Shown: piece after piece, positions 21,301-31,689 of the stretch | Numbering within the stretch: the first letter of the stretch is position 1 | Layout: each line of letters begins with the position of its first letter | Assembly (NCBI GenBank): GCA_028583405.1 | Contig: CM053253.1 | Span: forward strand, 10,861,112 to 10,925,111 | From: Pogonophryne albipinna | Taxonomy: Eukaryota; Chordata; Actinopteri; Perciformes; Artedidraconidae | DNA: 64,000 bases | Direction of reading: 5' to 3' | Notes under the pieces: generated by a model | Databases searched by the model: none | Seen by the model: the letters and a program-made list of their open reading frames with translations, nothing else | Told to the model about the DNA's origin: nothing | Made by a program: the position numbers and the translations under genes

Positions 21301-22500
21301 TGCCTCTCTTTGCGGGGAAGTGTCTGCCAAAAGCTGCTGGGAGGATGTGTCCTTGTCAAAAGAGGCTTTTGAAATGTTCCTTCTCTACAGAGGGAGGACG
21401 CTGGTAATGATGGCTGTGTCATTCCAGTCCCCCACGAGCCACCAAATCACACCGAAACTACAACTTCCACATTATCAGGTGCACGTAGAGGCAAATACTA
21501 TTTAACCTTGAAGAGAAAAGCCACGGAAAGGTACAGAGTTCATCGTGTAGCTGCAATATCACCAAGGCAGTGATTCAATCTGTCTAAATAGCAATGGTGG
21601 ACTTCATGTTAGTCAACAGTTGTCTGAATAAATCGCCTTCAGGGTCTCGCTTTGTTTTAAAATGTAGTTCAAGGGTCTTGTATGTATTATCCTCTTTATT
21701 TGTCTTCTTATCCCACAAGGCATCTGGCAGCAGACTCTGACGTTGTTGTTTTTCTACTTAGAGAAACATCTCAGAGCCTCATTAAATATATTTTTTCCCG
21801 TCCCCTGAAATCTTAGAAATAAGGAGACATTTTCTCTTTTCTCTCTCTCTGCAGTCCCACGGGGTTTGCAGTGCGAGAGCTGAGTTGCCATTTCTTAGCG
21901 TTGCCAAGTGAGAATCTGCCCATCTGACATTCAGAGCGCTTGGATCAGTGCAAACATCAACAGAAACTCTGAAAAAAAGGAGACAATTCTGCTTTTAAGA
22001 AACACAAAGGCTTTGGAATTGTTCTGAGTGTGTGTGGTAATTGTCTTTAAATTAGTTTTACGACTTTCATAATATTGACGTCTAAGCTTCTGTGATCGAT
22101 GCCTTTTTGTTTTTACATCTGAGGTGTACAAAGATGTATGTGTTTCATTAGAGAAACACAGTGCAATGTAATGTCTGCCAAAGAGAGTCAAGTAGAAGGG
22201 GAAGAGAGGAGGAAGGAGAGTATTTAAGCGTTGTGAGAAGGACCTCAGCATGAAGGCTGCCTCTTTTCTCTTTGAGTTCTTTGAGGCCAGTGTGCAGACG
22301 AAACACTCAGCATACAGAACAAAACAATCCCTGTGTGTCTTACCTGTCGTGCGACTGACAGACGAATAAGGATCAAAGGGAAAACGTGTTTTACTCATGA
22401 AATGATGAATTATGAGATGCAGTGCACAGAGACACTTTACTTGTTGTAGAAGGAGTATTTGTAAGTGACATATCATTTAAGGTTGATCTATTCATATCTA
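18356..22500. other. Non-coding; a few exon-like or CpG-bearing blocks, no gene called
   Basis: At 18600-18850 a purine-rich block followed by GC-richer sequence (CTGCAGCCGCAGAGCTGCACGG) resembles an untranslated exon, but no clear splice sites frame it. A block at 20620-20700 is GGAGGAGGAGG-rich. The minus-strand frame at 21931-22476 (181 codons) is the longest outside repeats but shows no domain, coding bias or neighbouring exon. I call none of these. Confidence 0.4.
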
Positions 22501-22501
22501 A

Positions 22502-22610
22502 TGAATCAGAATAAGAATGCCTTTATTATTCCCGCAGCGGGGACAAGTACAGCGTTACAGCAAAAGTGGCATAGCAAGTAAAAGAAGAAAACTATAATAA
22601 AGGGAAAGCT
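22502..22610 (-). repeat. LINE 3' tail fragment
   Basis: AATCAGAATAAGAATGCCTT followed by TATTATTCCCGCAGCGGGGA is the antisense of a common teleost LINE/SINE 3' end with a (GATTCT)-type terminal repeat. Family uncertain. Confidence 0.45.
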
Positions 22611-22625
22611 AATTTATTACATTTA

Positions 22626-22826
22626 GAGTAGCAGCATGAGTAGCAGCATGAGTAGCAGCATCCTTATCAACATAGTTTTGAATACAGCGTGGAAAAATAC
22701 CCTCATAAACAAATCGTGTCCGTGCGAGTTAGTTCATCCCAAAGGTTTGATCTACCGTTTGGGACTCCAGTTTTTGGGACTCCAGTTTTTGGGACTCCAG
22801 TTTTTGGGACTCCAGTTGTTGGGACT
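22626..22826. repeat. Two short tandem arrays (12 bp and 15 bp)
   Basis: GAGTAGCAGCAT is repeated ~3 times at 22626-22660. GGGACTCCAGTTTTT is repeated four times with starts at 22761, 22776, 22791 and 22806; the last unit has TTGTT. No function is seen. Confidence 0.9.
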
Positions 22827-22829
22827 TGA

Positions 22830-25790
22830 ATGAACTCAAGTGGTGTGAGTGGCAGGTCACTTACGGTGTTTTGTAAAGCTGAAGCTGCTCCACTCTGTCG
22901 AACCGTCCTCTTTACTCATTCTATGCACAAGTCATAGAGCCGCTGCCGTCCACAGAATAAAAGATTTCATTTGTATTCAGCAAACCTGTTTTGAGTCAGA
23001 CTCCAATAACAAGAAGTGTCAGTTGGAAAAATAAATTCATGTCCACTAATTTAACCTCTCTTTGGTATTGAAAAGAGTGAATTATAACAACTGAATGACT
23101 TTATTTGTTGTTGCCTAGGCAGTGTGTGCCAGCCAACTTGGAGAAATCTTTCAGATTCGATCTCTCCCAAAGAGATTATTGACTTGACTGCAAATTGGTC
23201 GGCCTCTCCAAGAGCATGATGGAGGGTTTCGAAATCTATGATAAGGCTGGTAATAGTTGGGAGCAGCAAGAAGGACATTTATTGTTCTATATTGATCGAA
23301 ATAATTGCTACCGTCCCGTTATCCCTTTGTATGAGCCCTCTCCCAGCGTTGCTATCTGAAGAGCTGTGCCTAAATACATTTGCTTCAGAATCTTCATTCT
23401 AATCTGGAGAGTTTTCCTGAATCTTTTCACAAATCCTCATGATGCAGAGATCCATTGTGTGTCTTTTGGTTGCAACAAGAATGCCTTTTGAATTGTAGCA
23501 TGAATGTGTTAGTCGCCAGGAGCTCGCATGAGATGGTTGTGTAATATCTGACAGCTCAGGAGGAGAACTAGGTAAACGGAAGTGGGGGAAGCTTCAAGAT
23601 GTCGCTGTGGTGGTGCTGTGTTGTACCCTGTTCTCTGCTGGAGGGGAGTGCACTACATCCAAGCTTTGGTGAATCACGACCCTTTCAAAGTCTTATTTTC
23701 CACATCGTGCTTTCTTTGCATTTTGGTTTATGCATTGCAGTTACCAAACTCCTTACTTTCTGTCTGAAACAGACTTGGTGAATTCAATTTGGTTTGCAAA
23801 CATGCAACCTCTCTCTTGGTCAGAAATAATGTGTCCATCTTCATCTCAGAAAGGCCGCACCCTCTCTCAGGTTCCCCTCTTGTGTCTGCCAGGTAGGATT
23901 CAAAATGCGTTCTTGATTCAAGGTCATTCCTGTCTTAATATCTCGATTTAATAAAAAGGGATGCTTATTTTAAGATCTACTCAAGTCTTCTCTGCTCTAA
24001 TGAACCTGCGTAGGCAAATTCTGATATTAAACGAAAGAGAGTAAAGTCGTTAGTAGCTTTTGGATTTCCTATTGTGGAAAATGTCATATCAACTGAGTGC
24101 AAAAATGTATACACACAAAGTAAAACCTAAGACAAAAGGTAGCAATTATTAATGGTAAACTCAAATTAACATTTGTACTAAAACATTCAGTGTAAAAAAG
24201 TTTAACTCATACAACGGCTTCCTGATGCATATATAAAGTGGGCTTCAGCTATCTTCCTTTTTTATTCCTCAGAAACCTTTCAATCTCACCTTTCAATCTC
24301 AAACATTTAGTAACACTAAAGCCCAAACCCCTATCAATATAATTATTCTAACCCTACAAACCATTGCCTATCCTGATCTTCAAACACATATAATTTTGTA
24401 CTACCTGAATGTGGGTGTGAAATCACATTTTCCATCTCAATTGATCTCCTTTGGCAAACAGTTCTACTTAGAAACAAATTACAGCATAATTTCCCTGACC
24501 AAATATTAGAAATCCAAGTAAAATACACCAATCTATAACGCCTATATTACAAAAGCATATCTAATGTGCACCTGTGAGTCATGTTGAAACCCAGGGAGAA
24601 ATTCCTCGGTGATTTTTAAACAAGCAGGGTTTCATCCAGTGTTTTTTCATATGGAGCTGTGGCAGTGATGTGCTTCCCCGTGTGTTGTCTGATGTTATGT
24701 AAACCTGACTGCTGTAGAGAGTCTTCCAATGCAGTGCAGGGTACCGTTTATCTAGGGCAAGGCTGGTTTGTGCCCCCTCATTTGAAATGCGTCAAAGGGG
24801 CTGTGACAGTGAGCTTGATAGTTAGTTGTGTTTTCCCCCCCTCTCTCTCTGTCTCAGACTTCCCTATGAAATGTCCTTGACACAGTGGGGCAATTACTCA
24901 TTAGCTCAGGAGATTCGCTGATAATGAAGGGGCTAAACTCTCACCTATACCACTGCAGAGACATGGTTATGATGGTTGATGGGAAGCCAGAGAGGGATCA
25001 TGTCCTAGTTGCTTAACAATTGACTCCTTCTGGTTAGTTGTGGTGTCTCCTTTGAGCACATCTGTAGGATACCATTGACCTTTGAGAGTTTTACAGCATG
25101 TGTCGTGGAGGAGCCACATTACTGTCAACACTGCGCCCAGGGACACAGTGGAGTTGGCATTGACAAGATCCACAGAGCGTGCACCATTTAATTGACCTTT
25201 TCACATTCTCAGGAAAAATAAGAGTACATCTTTTTTTTATTCACAGTCATCATCGTGAGTTGTTTTCGTCTAAGGCGTGAAAGAAGTATTCAGATACTTT
25301 ACTAGATTAAAATGACCAATGTTACATTTTAATGGTACTCCCTTACAAGAGTACATTCCTCATTTAAAATCCTGCTTAAGTGGAAGAACATCGAGTAATT
25401 TATTACTATAATATATCGTTTTTTAAGCCATTAATCGTTGGAAGACCATGTGGTTTCAGCAACTCAAATATGGAAATAATTGCTTCTTTATCTTTTTTAC
25501 CGCACAATAAACTGAATATATTTGGGTTTTGGACAAACAAAACAATAATTGTAAGACATCACCTCAGAATTTGAATGTTTCATGCACTTTGCAACATTAT
25601 AAATACCAAATGATTAATTGAGAACAACATTTTGGATTATGAAAATAATTGTTAGTTTCAGACCTATATTATAGATGACAGTAATAGATCATGAATTCTG
25701 ATGCATTGATGCATAAGTAGTAGATGTTTCTGTTTGATAGAGATAAGGCTGACCCCCCACAACTATCCTCATCACATTTAATTGAAGGAT
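22830..25790. other. Non-coding, no feature seen
   Basis: AT-rich DNA with short frames only. CTCTCTCTCTGTCTC at ~24840 is a minor simple repeat. Nothing else could be supported. Confidence 0.5.
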
Positions 25791-25796
25791 TCTTAA

Positions 25797-26274
25797 CCCT
25801 TAGATGCACGAGTGACTGGACCCTACACTCTTCCAGAAGTGGGTCAAAAAAGACCCGTATTAGAATAATATGTGTTTTTATGCAATTTTTGTCATTTTGG
25901 TTAAGAAAAATCACTTGTATAATATTTCGTATTATATTTTGGTTCACACTAGAAATATTTTATATTTCATTTTTCACTATTTCTAATTTTAGAAAAAAAT
26001 GTACATTTTGAAAAAAAACGTTTTCCCATAGGATCCCATAGAAAATGCATGCGGGTCATTTTTGACCCACTTATGGAAGCTTGGGGTAGTAATATGAAAA
26101 CTACAATTTCTTAATATGTATACAATTAAAATTTCAAATTAGAATGGCATGATATCCAAAACATGTTTTTTGAGGAATAGCTGGAATATGAAATGATAAA
26201 AAAATGTAATTACAAAGATACTTCAAGAAAACCACCTCACCGGGTCAAAAAATACCCACTTATGCATCTAAGGG
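25797..26274. mobile_element. piggyBac-like MITE (TTAA target)
   Basis: Flanked by TTAA (25793-25796, 26275-26278). Termini are inverted: CCCTTAGATGCA... and ...TGCATCTAAGGG. The interior is AT-rich with three GGGTCAAAAA/GACCC-type inverted motifs and no open frame. 478 bp. Termini starting CCC and a TTAA duplication are typical of piggyBac; it must be mobilised in trans. Confidence 0.85.
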
Positions 26275-26570
26275 TTAAACATTATATCCAAAAATCTGCT
26301 CTTGCTATTGACATTCTTCTATCCCTGCATCATTCCCTGTTTGTCCGGCCCTTTGATCACACTGCAAGCTTCAGCTTTCAATATGAAACTGCGCCACAAA
26401 GTTTACCCTTGAGATGAGTTTGAGTGGGTGATGCAACCGAGTGTGATCAGTGGACATTGTTTTAGATTTGATACGACTGATTTAGTTAACATCTTCTTTG
26501 AAGTCTATGCTATCTAACTTGGGTAATGTAATAATATCTTTTGAGAGTTACTTTTAGTAGCATAGCTTAA

Positions 26571-26982
26571 AGGGGCCCTATTATGCTTTTTGGTTATATA
26601 GGTTATTGTTTATGGAAATGTTCTGCAAAGGCAAAAGTCCCAAAGTTCCCTCCAGAGTTTCACTCCCACACACTCCTTAGTTTACTTCTGTAACATAGTG
26701 ACATCACAATGCAACACTTCTATTGGCTAGCGCTCCAACACATTGTACGTGGCAGGCTAGGGGGCGGGACATCTTTAAGCAGTTCTTCAATCACAACAGA
26801 GCCGGCCAGCTAACCAATCAGAGCAGACTGGACTCTGGTTTCAGACAGAGGGTGAAAAGAGGTGCTGCAGCACAGGCAGTATGAGAAAAATAAGACCTTT
26901 TTGAACATTAAAGCATGTGAACATGTCACAGTAAAGTTACTAATTACAAATATGAACCTGAAATTAGCAGAATAGGGCCCCT
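26571..26982. mobile_element. TTAA-target MITE with AGGGGCCCTA termini
   Basis: TTAA at 26567-26570 and 26983-26986. Termini are AGGGGCCCTATTATGC and GCAGAATAGGGCCCCT. 412 bp, no coding capacity. The TTAA target plus AGGG-type ends fit Kolobok or piggyBac; Kolobok is slightly more likely. A common teleost MITE type from memory. Confidence 0.85.
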
Positions 26983-26989
26983 TTAAATA

Positions 26990-28560
26990 AATTAGATATA
27001 ATATTATCGTGATTCAAGTTACATTTTTATGCTATAATCATCAGTTTTTCATCGTCTTATCAGTTCTTTGTAAAAACCAATTAAAGGAAGAACCAGCTTA
27101 CCACAAACTCCCACAGCCGCTGCACCATCTTGCATTCACACCACGTCCACATTAAAGTTGTAGGATAAGACATTTTGAACCTGCTGTAAATAACTTCTCT
27201 GTTTTGCACTTTCCAGACAGAGCTATTATTTATGAAATGAAATAGGTTGGAAAACAAGGAACTGACTGCAGGGAGGGAACAACTCCTCATCTTGGCTCTA
27301 TCTCAGCTGGCAGGCTTGTTGTCCGACATCACGTTGGCCGGGTTTCCCCTGTGCCTCAGCACTATGAGAAGAGAGGTTTATGGGGAAAGGCTGATTGTGC
27401 TGCTCTGAAAGCACAGTAACATTGCATAGGGCCATTACAGAGTAAATTATACATACATTGAAATTGACATATTCTCCTTATCTAGTTCCCGGCATGTGGC
27501 TGAAAAGTTTAAGAATCTCTTTACAAACGTTCTTTTCATTTTTGCAGCCTCCCCATTTTCGTATTTTAAAGTGAAGCAATGAATCCAAATTGGAAAGTTA
27601 AGCTCCAATAGAAGTCAAACCAACTGTGCATTTTGTGCTGTTGACATTTTAAACCGCTGTTGCTGCCGACTAAACTGCCACTCCTTGTAGGTTTCCTTTT
27701 TTTCAAACAGAACGATTGAGCATTTAGTAGAAAACTGGAAAATGTGCCTTTTAAAGAGTTTGCATGACAAAAAAAATGACGAATTCATTTTCAATTGACT
27801 TTTATGTTTTATTTGCTTTACCAATAATCCCTTTTAATTGAGCTTTTTCAAAATGGCTGCTGTTTTTCCTTTTACTCACAGGCAGCACCACCCACATGTC
27901 AGCCAGTTATGAAACAGAGCGTACAGCAGCTCGGATTATTTCTCCTCCAACTCTGTGAAGTGTTAATTCCTTTACAGATATGTCACTATTTCTTAATGAC
28001 AATATTTGATGACGTTAAACCCTGCCATACAGCGCCAGGGGTGCAATGATGCAACGTTTAAATGTGGTGCTGCTTCATAATCAGGTGCTGCTGTTTGGAG
28101 GCAGAGTGCTCTTTTAAAGGAGCAATGCATTTACACTTCTCCCAAGACTGAAATGATTCTCTTGGTGACTGAATAGTAAATATTAGTTAATTTGACTAAA
28201 GGAGGGAAATGTAACACAGTATTGTGTACACCTGACCCATTTCAAACAAGTGTTATAGTATGAAGTTGTATTCATAAGATGCTTATTGGGAAAGGTTTGC
28301 TTCATTAAACATGTTACAGCGGATGTCAGTAGAAGTGTCTCACTCGGAGACATCAGGAAATGTAAACACGGCGAATAATTAAATGGGTCATACTTTGACT
28401 GGGTGACTGACAGGACTAAATATTGACTTTGGCGTGCAGAATAACTGATAATCAACGCCATAATGAGAACCCACACTGACTTTGTTGTCCTGGGATATCT
28501 GCAGTGTGGGACATAATGCACTTTCCTGAATGCAGTTGCATATTTTCTAACACCAAATGA
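26990..28560. other. Non-coding, no feature seen
   Basis: AT-rich spacer. No exon, repeat terminus or RNA gene was recognised. Confidence 0.5.
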
Positions 28561-28565
28561 GTTCT

Positions 28566-29025
28566 TGTCAGGGTTTGAGTTTTGTTGTGTCTAGTTGTGG
28601 GGTTATTTTGCTGTCATGTTTTCCTCCTTGTTTTTTGTCTGGTCCTTCTCCCTGTGTTTTCCTCCCTGTCGTTAGTTTCCCTGGTGTGTCTAATTGTCTG
28701 ATTGTGTTCACCTGTTGCCCTTGTGTTTCTCCTTCCCTGCCCGGCTGTTTCTCGTCTCGTGGTTACCCCTCCCTGTATTTAGTCTTGTCTCTTCCTGTGT
28801 TCGGTGTTGGTTCATTGTTTGTTTTCCCTTTCTCCCTTCATGTTGGTCGCGATCGTTTTTTGGGTATGTTATCTTCCTCGTGTGACCTATGGATTATCCT
28901 TGCCATGTTTTTTGTTGATCGGCTTTTTTAAGAATAAAGCTTGCTTTTGTTTATAGATCTTTATCTTTTTGTAGTCTGCATTTTGGGTCCTACCTCTTTC
29001 CGCGATCTAAACAGTGACCGTAACA
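28566..29025 (+). repeat. Gypsy-like 5' LTR
   Basis: 460 bp. AATAAAGCTTGCTTTTG near 28933 supplies a poly(A) signal. The frame at 28557-28931 is an LTR artefact. Confidence 0.93.
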
Positions 29026-29179
29026 GAATGAACCGAGCAACTTTGGACTCAGCAGACTGATTATTTTGCTCTACAGGCGGAGTGTCTTGGGTACTCTCTG
29101 GAGTACATTTTTTACACTTGGAATAACGCCTCATCTAGACGGGGTAGAGAGGCTGCCTTGAAGGAGGCACGCCAGGAGG

Positions 29180-30661
29180 TTGCTCGTAAGCCCTGGCTCA
29201 GGAGCTTGTTTCCTGAGTGGCTACAACTGTTCACAAGTAGTCCTGAAGACTTGTCAGAAGCCTCTAACCCTTTCCTGGGGTATGACCAGGCCTTGGGAGG
29301 CCCACAGATCCTCCAAGAAATCTCTAGGAGACGCAAGGCCAAGATTCCAGCCCGTGCTCCAATGGTTCCGTGCTCCAGTGCCATCCTACACAGCCATGGT
29401 GCCGTGTTCCGGTTCCGTGCCCAGCAGCCATGGTGCCTGCTCCAGTACCGGCCCACACAGCCATGGTTCCAGCCCCAGGTCTGGCCCCAGCAGCCATGGT
29501 TCCAGCCCCAGTTCTGGCCCCAGCAGCCATGGGTCCGGCCCCAGTTCTGGCCCCAGCAGCCATGGTTCCAGACTCAGTTCTGGCCCCAGCAGCCATGGTT
29601 CCGGCTCCAGAACCGGCCCACAAAGCCATGGATCTGTGCACCAGTACCGGCCCACACAGCCATGCTTCCGTGCTCCATTACCTGGCTTACACAGCCAGGG
29701 TCCAGGCTTCCGGCCGACGCCAGCTCCCCGTGTCCTGTCGGCATTCCGACCGACTCCAGCCCCCTGTCTCCTGTTGGCTTTCCGGCGACGCCAGCTCCCC
29801 GTGTCCTGTCGGCATTCCGACCGACTCCAGCCCCCTGTCTCCTGTTGGCTTTCCGGCGACGCCAGCTCCCCGTGTCCTGTCGGCATTCCGACCGACTCCA
29901 GCCCCCCGTGTTCTGTCGGCGAACCGACCGTCTCAAGTCTCCTCTCAAGTTCCTTCTCAAGTCCCCTCTCGAGTCTCTTCTCGAGTCCCCTCTCGAGTCT
30001 CTTCTCGAGTCCCTTCTCGAGTCCCCTCTCGAGTCTCTTCTCGAGTCCCCTCTCAAGTCCCCTCTCAAGTCACCTCTCAAGTTCCCTCTCAAGTCCCCTC
30101 TCAAGCCCTCTCTCAAGCCCTCTCTCGAGTTCCATCTCGAGTCCCCTCTCCAGTCCCTACTCGAGTCCCTTCTCTAGTCCCTACTCAAGTCCCTACTCAA
30201 GTCCCTACCCTGTGTCTTGTGCCGTTGGAGGTTCCGCTGGGGGTCCTGCCAACTCCATGTCCTGTCCCGTTGGGGGTCCCGCCGACTACTCTTCTGCCGG
30301 GGGTCCTGCCAATCCTATGTCCTGTGCCATTGGAGGTCCCACCGACTACTCTTCTGCCGGGGGTCCTGCCAACCCTATGTCCGGTGCCGTTGGAGGTCCA
30401 GCCAACACCTGTTTGTCGGGGGTCCTTCCAACTCCATGTCCTGTGTCGTTGGGGGTTCCGCTGAGAGTCCTGCCAACCCCATGTCCTGTTCCGTTGGAGA
30501 TCCCGCCGTCACCTGTCTCACCGGGGGTCCTGCCAACTCCTTGTCCTCTTCCGTGGGGGATCCTGCCGACACCTGTCCCGCCGGGGGTCCTGCCTACTCC
30601 TTGCCCTGTTGCGTTGGTGGTCCAATCGACACCAGACTTGCTCCATCCGGGGTCCCATTGA
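29180..30661 (+). CDS. Repeat-encoded Ser/Pro-rich open frame, doubtful
   Basis: A 493-codon frame across the tandem arrays; two other + frames are also open for 339 (29158-30177) and 364 (29370-30464) codons, and a fourth frame (30217-31083) encodes ARPPE-type repeats. The peptide has a short N-terminus unlike any domain I know, then Ser/Gly/His repeats, Pro/Ala repeats, (SSPLSSPLSS)-type repeats and Pro/Gly/Val repeats. Because the 71-bp unit is not a multiple of three, each copy presents a different frame, which argues against selection for one protein. Teleost Gypsy Gag proteins often carry such low-complexity tails, so a remnant of one is possible. Confidence 0.25.
   Translation: MLVSPGSGACFLSGYNCSQVVLKTCQKPLTLSWGMTRPWEAHRSSKKSLGDARPRFQPVLQWFRAPVPSYTAMVPCSGSVPSSHGACSSTGPHSHGSSPRSGPSSHGSSPSSGPSSHGSGPSSGPSSHGSRLSSGPSSHGSGSRTGPQSHGSVHQYRPTQPCFRAPLPGLHSQGPGFRPTPAPRVLSAFRPTPAPCLLLAFRRRQLPVSCRHSDRLQPPVSCWLSGDASSPCPVGIPTDSSPPCSVGEPTVSSLLSSSFSSPLSSLFSSPLSSLFSSPFSSPLSSLFSSPLSSPLSSHLSSSLSSPLSSPLSSPLSSSISSPLSSPYSSPFSSPYSSPYSSPYPVSCAVGGSAGGPANSMSCPVGGPADYSSAGGPANPMSCAIGGPTDYSSAGGPANPMSGAVGGPANTCLSGVLPTPCPVSLGVPLRVLPTPCPVPLEIPPSPVSPGVLPTPCPLPWGILPTPVPPGVLPTPCPVALVVQSTPDLLHPGSH
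29440..29625 (+). repeat. 33-bp tandem array
   Basis: CAGCAGCCATGGTTCCAGCC-type units with CCATGG at 29461, 29494, 29527, 29560 and 29593, exactly 33 bp apart, so in frame (11 codons). Confidence 0.9.
29715..29930 (+). repeat. 71-bp tandem array
   Basis: CTCCCCGTGTCCTGTCGGCA starts at 29724, 29795 and 29866. The units are nearly identical and 71 bp long, which rotates the reading frame. Confidence 0.9.
29933..30205 (+). repeat. 12-bp tandem array
   Basis: About 22 units of TCTCRAGTCYYY (TCTCGAGTCCCC or TCTCAAGTCCCC). XhoI-like CTCGAG recurs. Four codons per unit. Confidence 0.9.
30215..30660 (+). repeat. ~60-bp tandem array
   Basis: GGGTCCTGCC recurs at 30241, 30301 and 30361 (60 bp), then at irregular 45-60 bp spacing to about 30590, with CCATGTCCTGT between. 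Confidence 0.8.
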
Positions 30662-30839
30662 CACCAGCCCATGTCATGTCCAGGATTCCGTCTACGCCTG
30701 TCCCACCGGCTCTGGTTCCTGTCCGGCCGACACCGGGTCCTGACCGGCCTCCGGAGCTGTCCCGTCAACGCCTACCTGCCCGTCCTCCGGAGTTGTCCCG
30801 TCGCCGCCTTCTTACCTGTCCTTGTGCCCGGCCCCCTGA

Positions 30840-31050
30840 GTTCCCCAGCCGTGGTCTTCGCTCTCGAGCCCGGCCCCCTGAGAGCCGCGGTCTTCGCCCT
30901 CGAGCCCGGCCCCCTGAGTGCCGCGGTCTTCGCCCTCGAGCCCGGCCCCCTGACTTTCCCAGCCGCGGCCCTCGCCCTCGGGCCCGGCCCCCTGACTCTT
31001 CCAGCCACTGCCTTCGCCCTCATGCTCAGCCCCCTGAGTTTGCCCGCTGT
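30840..31050 (+). repeat. 36-bp tandem array (ARPPE-type)
   Basis: TCTTCGCCCTCGAGCCCGGC recurs at 36-bp spacing (30855, 30891, 30927), then decays. In one frame it encodes RPRARPPE repeats. Confidence 0.85.
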
Positions 31051-31190
31051 GGCCTTCGCCCCTTTCCGAGACCCCCACAATGAACTGTGCCTTTCCTGGG
31101 CTGTCGATCCAGACCCGTCCTCCGGACCCCCTCCACCCACCCTGTTGGAGATGTTTGACTTTATGTAGGGACGTCTGGAATCCGTCCCTT

Positions 31191-31202
31191 GAGGGGGGGG
31201 GG
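31191..31202 (+). other. Gypsy-like polypurine tract
   Basis: GAGGGGGGGGGG, three bases before the 3' LTR; primes plus-strand synthesis. It is preceded by GACGTCTGGAATCCGTCCCT, the usual pre-PPT sequence of fish Gypsy elements as I remember it. Confidence 0.8.
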
Positions 31203-31205
31203 TTA

Positions 31206-31680
31206 TGTCAGGGTTTGAGTTTTGTTGTGTCTAGTTGTGGGGTTATTTTGCTGTTCTGTTCTCCCTGTCATGTTTTCCTCCTTGTTTCTTGTCTGGTCCT
31301 TCTCCCTGTGTTTTCCTCCCTGTCGTTAGTTTCCCTGGTGTGTCTAATTGTCTGATTGTGTTCACCCTGTTGCCCTTGTGTTTCTCCTTCCCTGCCCGGC
31401 TGTTTCTCGTCTCGTGGTTACCCCTCCCTGTATTTAGTCTTGTCTCTTCCTGTGTTCGGTGTCGGTTCATTGTTTGTTTTCCCTTTATCCCTTCATGTTG
31501 GTCACGATCGTTTTTTGGGTATGTTATCTTCCTCGTGTGACCTATGGATTATCCTTGCCATGTTTTTTGTTGATCGGCTTTTTTAAGAATAAAGCTTGCT
31601 TTTGTTTATAGATCTTTATCTTTTTGTAGTCTGCATTTTGGGTCCTACCTCTTTCCGCGATATAAACAGTGACCGTAACA
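31206..31680 (+). repeat. Gypsy-like 3' LTR
   Basis: 475 bp. Matches the 5' LTR apart from a ~14-bp insertion duplicating TGTTC near 31253 and a few substitutions, for example GTCGCG versus GTCACG. Confidence 0.93.
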
Positions 31681-31689
31681 GTTCTTTAA

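Larger units (their letters stand above)
28566..31680 (+). mobile_element. Non-autonomous Gypsy-like LTR retrotransposon packed with tandem repeats
   Basis: LTRs at 28566-29025 and 31206-31680 begin TGTCAGGGTTTGAG and end GTGACCGTAACA, flanked by a GTTCT duplication (28561-28565, 31681-31685). A leader resembling the gag start of fish Gypsy elements (ATGAACCGAGCAACTTTGGA) follows the 5' LTR but is closed by stops after ~10 codons. The internal 2.2 kb has no protease, RT or integrase; it consists of tandem arrays of 33, 71, 12, ~60 and 36 bp. A G12-type polypurine tract precedes the 3' LTR. The LTRs differ by roughly six substitutions and a ~14-bp insertion, so the insertion is young. Replication would need enzymes from a related autonomous element. 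Confidence 0.93.

Noticed and set aside
21931..22476. 181-codon open frame on the minus strand
   Set aside because: Longest frame outside repeats, but no domain, splice context or coding bias; Phe/Ser/Lys-rich as expected of AT-rich DNA.
28557..28931. 124-codon frame (and its copy near 31235-31586)
   Set aside because: Lies in the LTRs; hydrophobic Cys/Phe/Ser composition from T-rich DNA, no start context.
29112..30116. Minus-strand frames of 100-180 codons
   Set aside because: Antisense shadows of the tandem arrays in the Gypsy-like element.
28561..31685. CRISPR-like or bacterial repeat arrays
   Set aside because: Tandem units are contiguous without unique spacers, and the context is a vertebrate LTR element.
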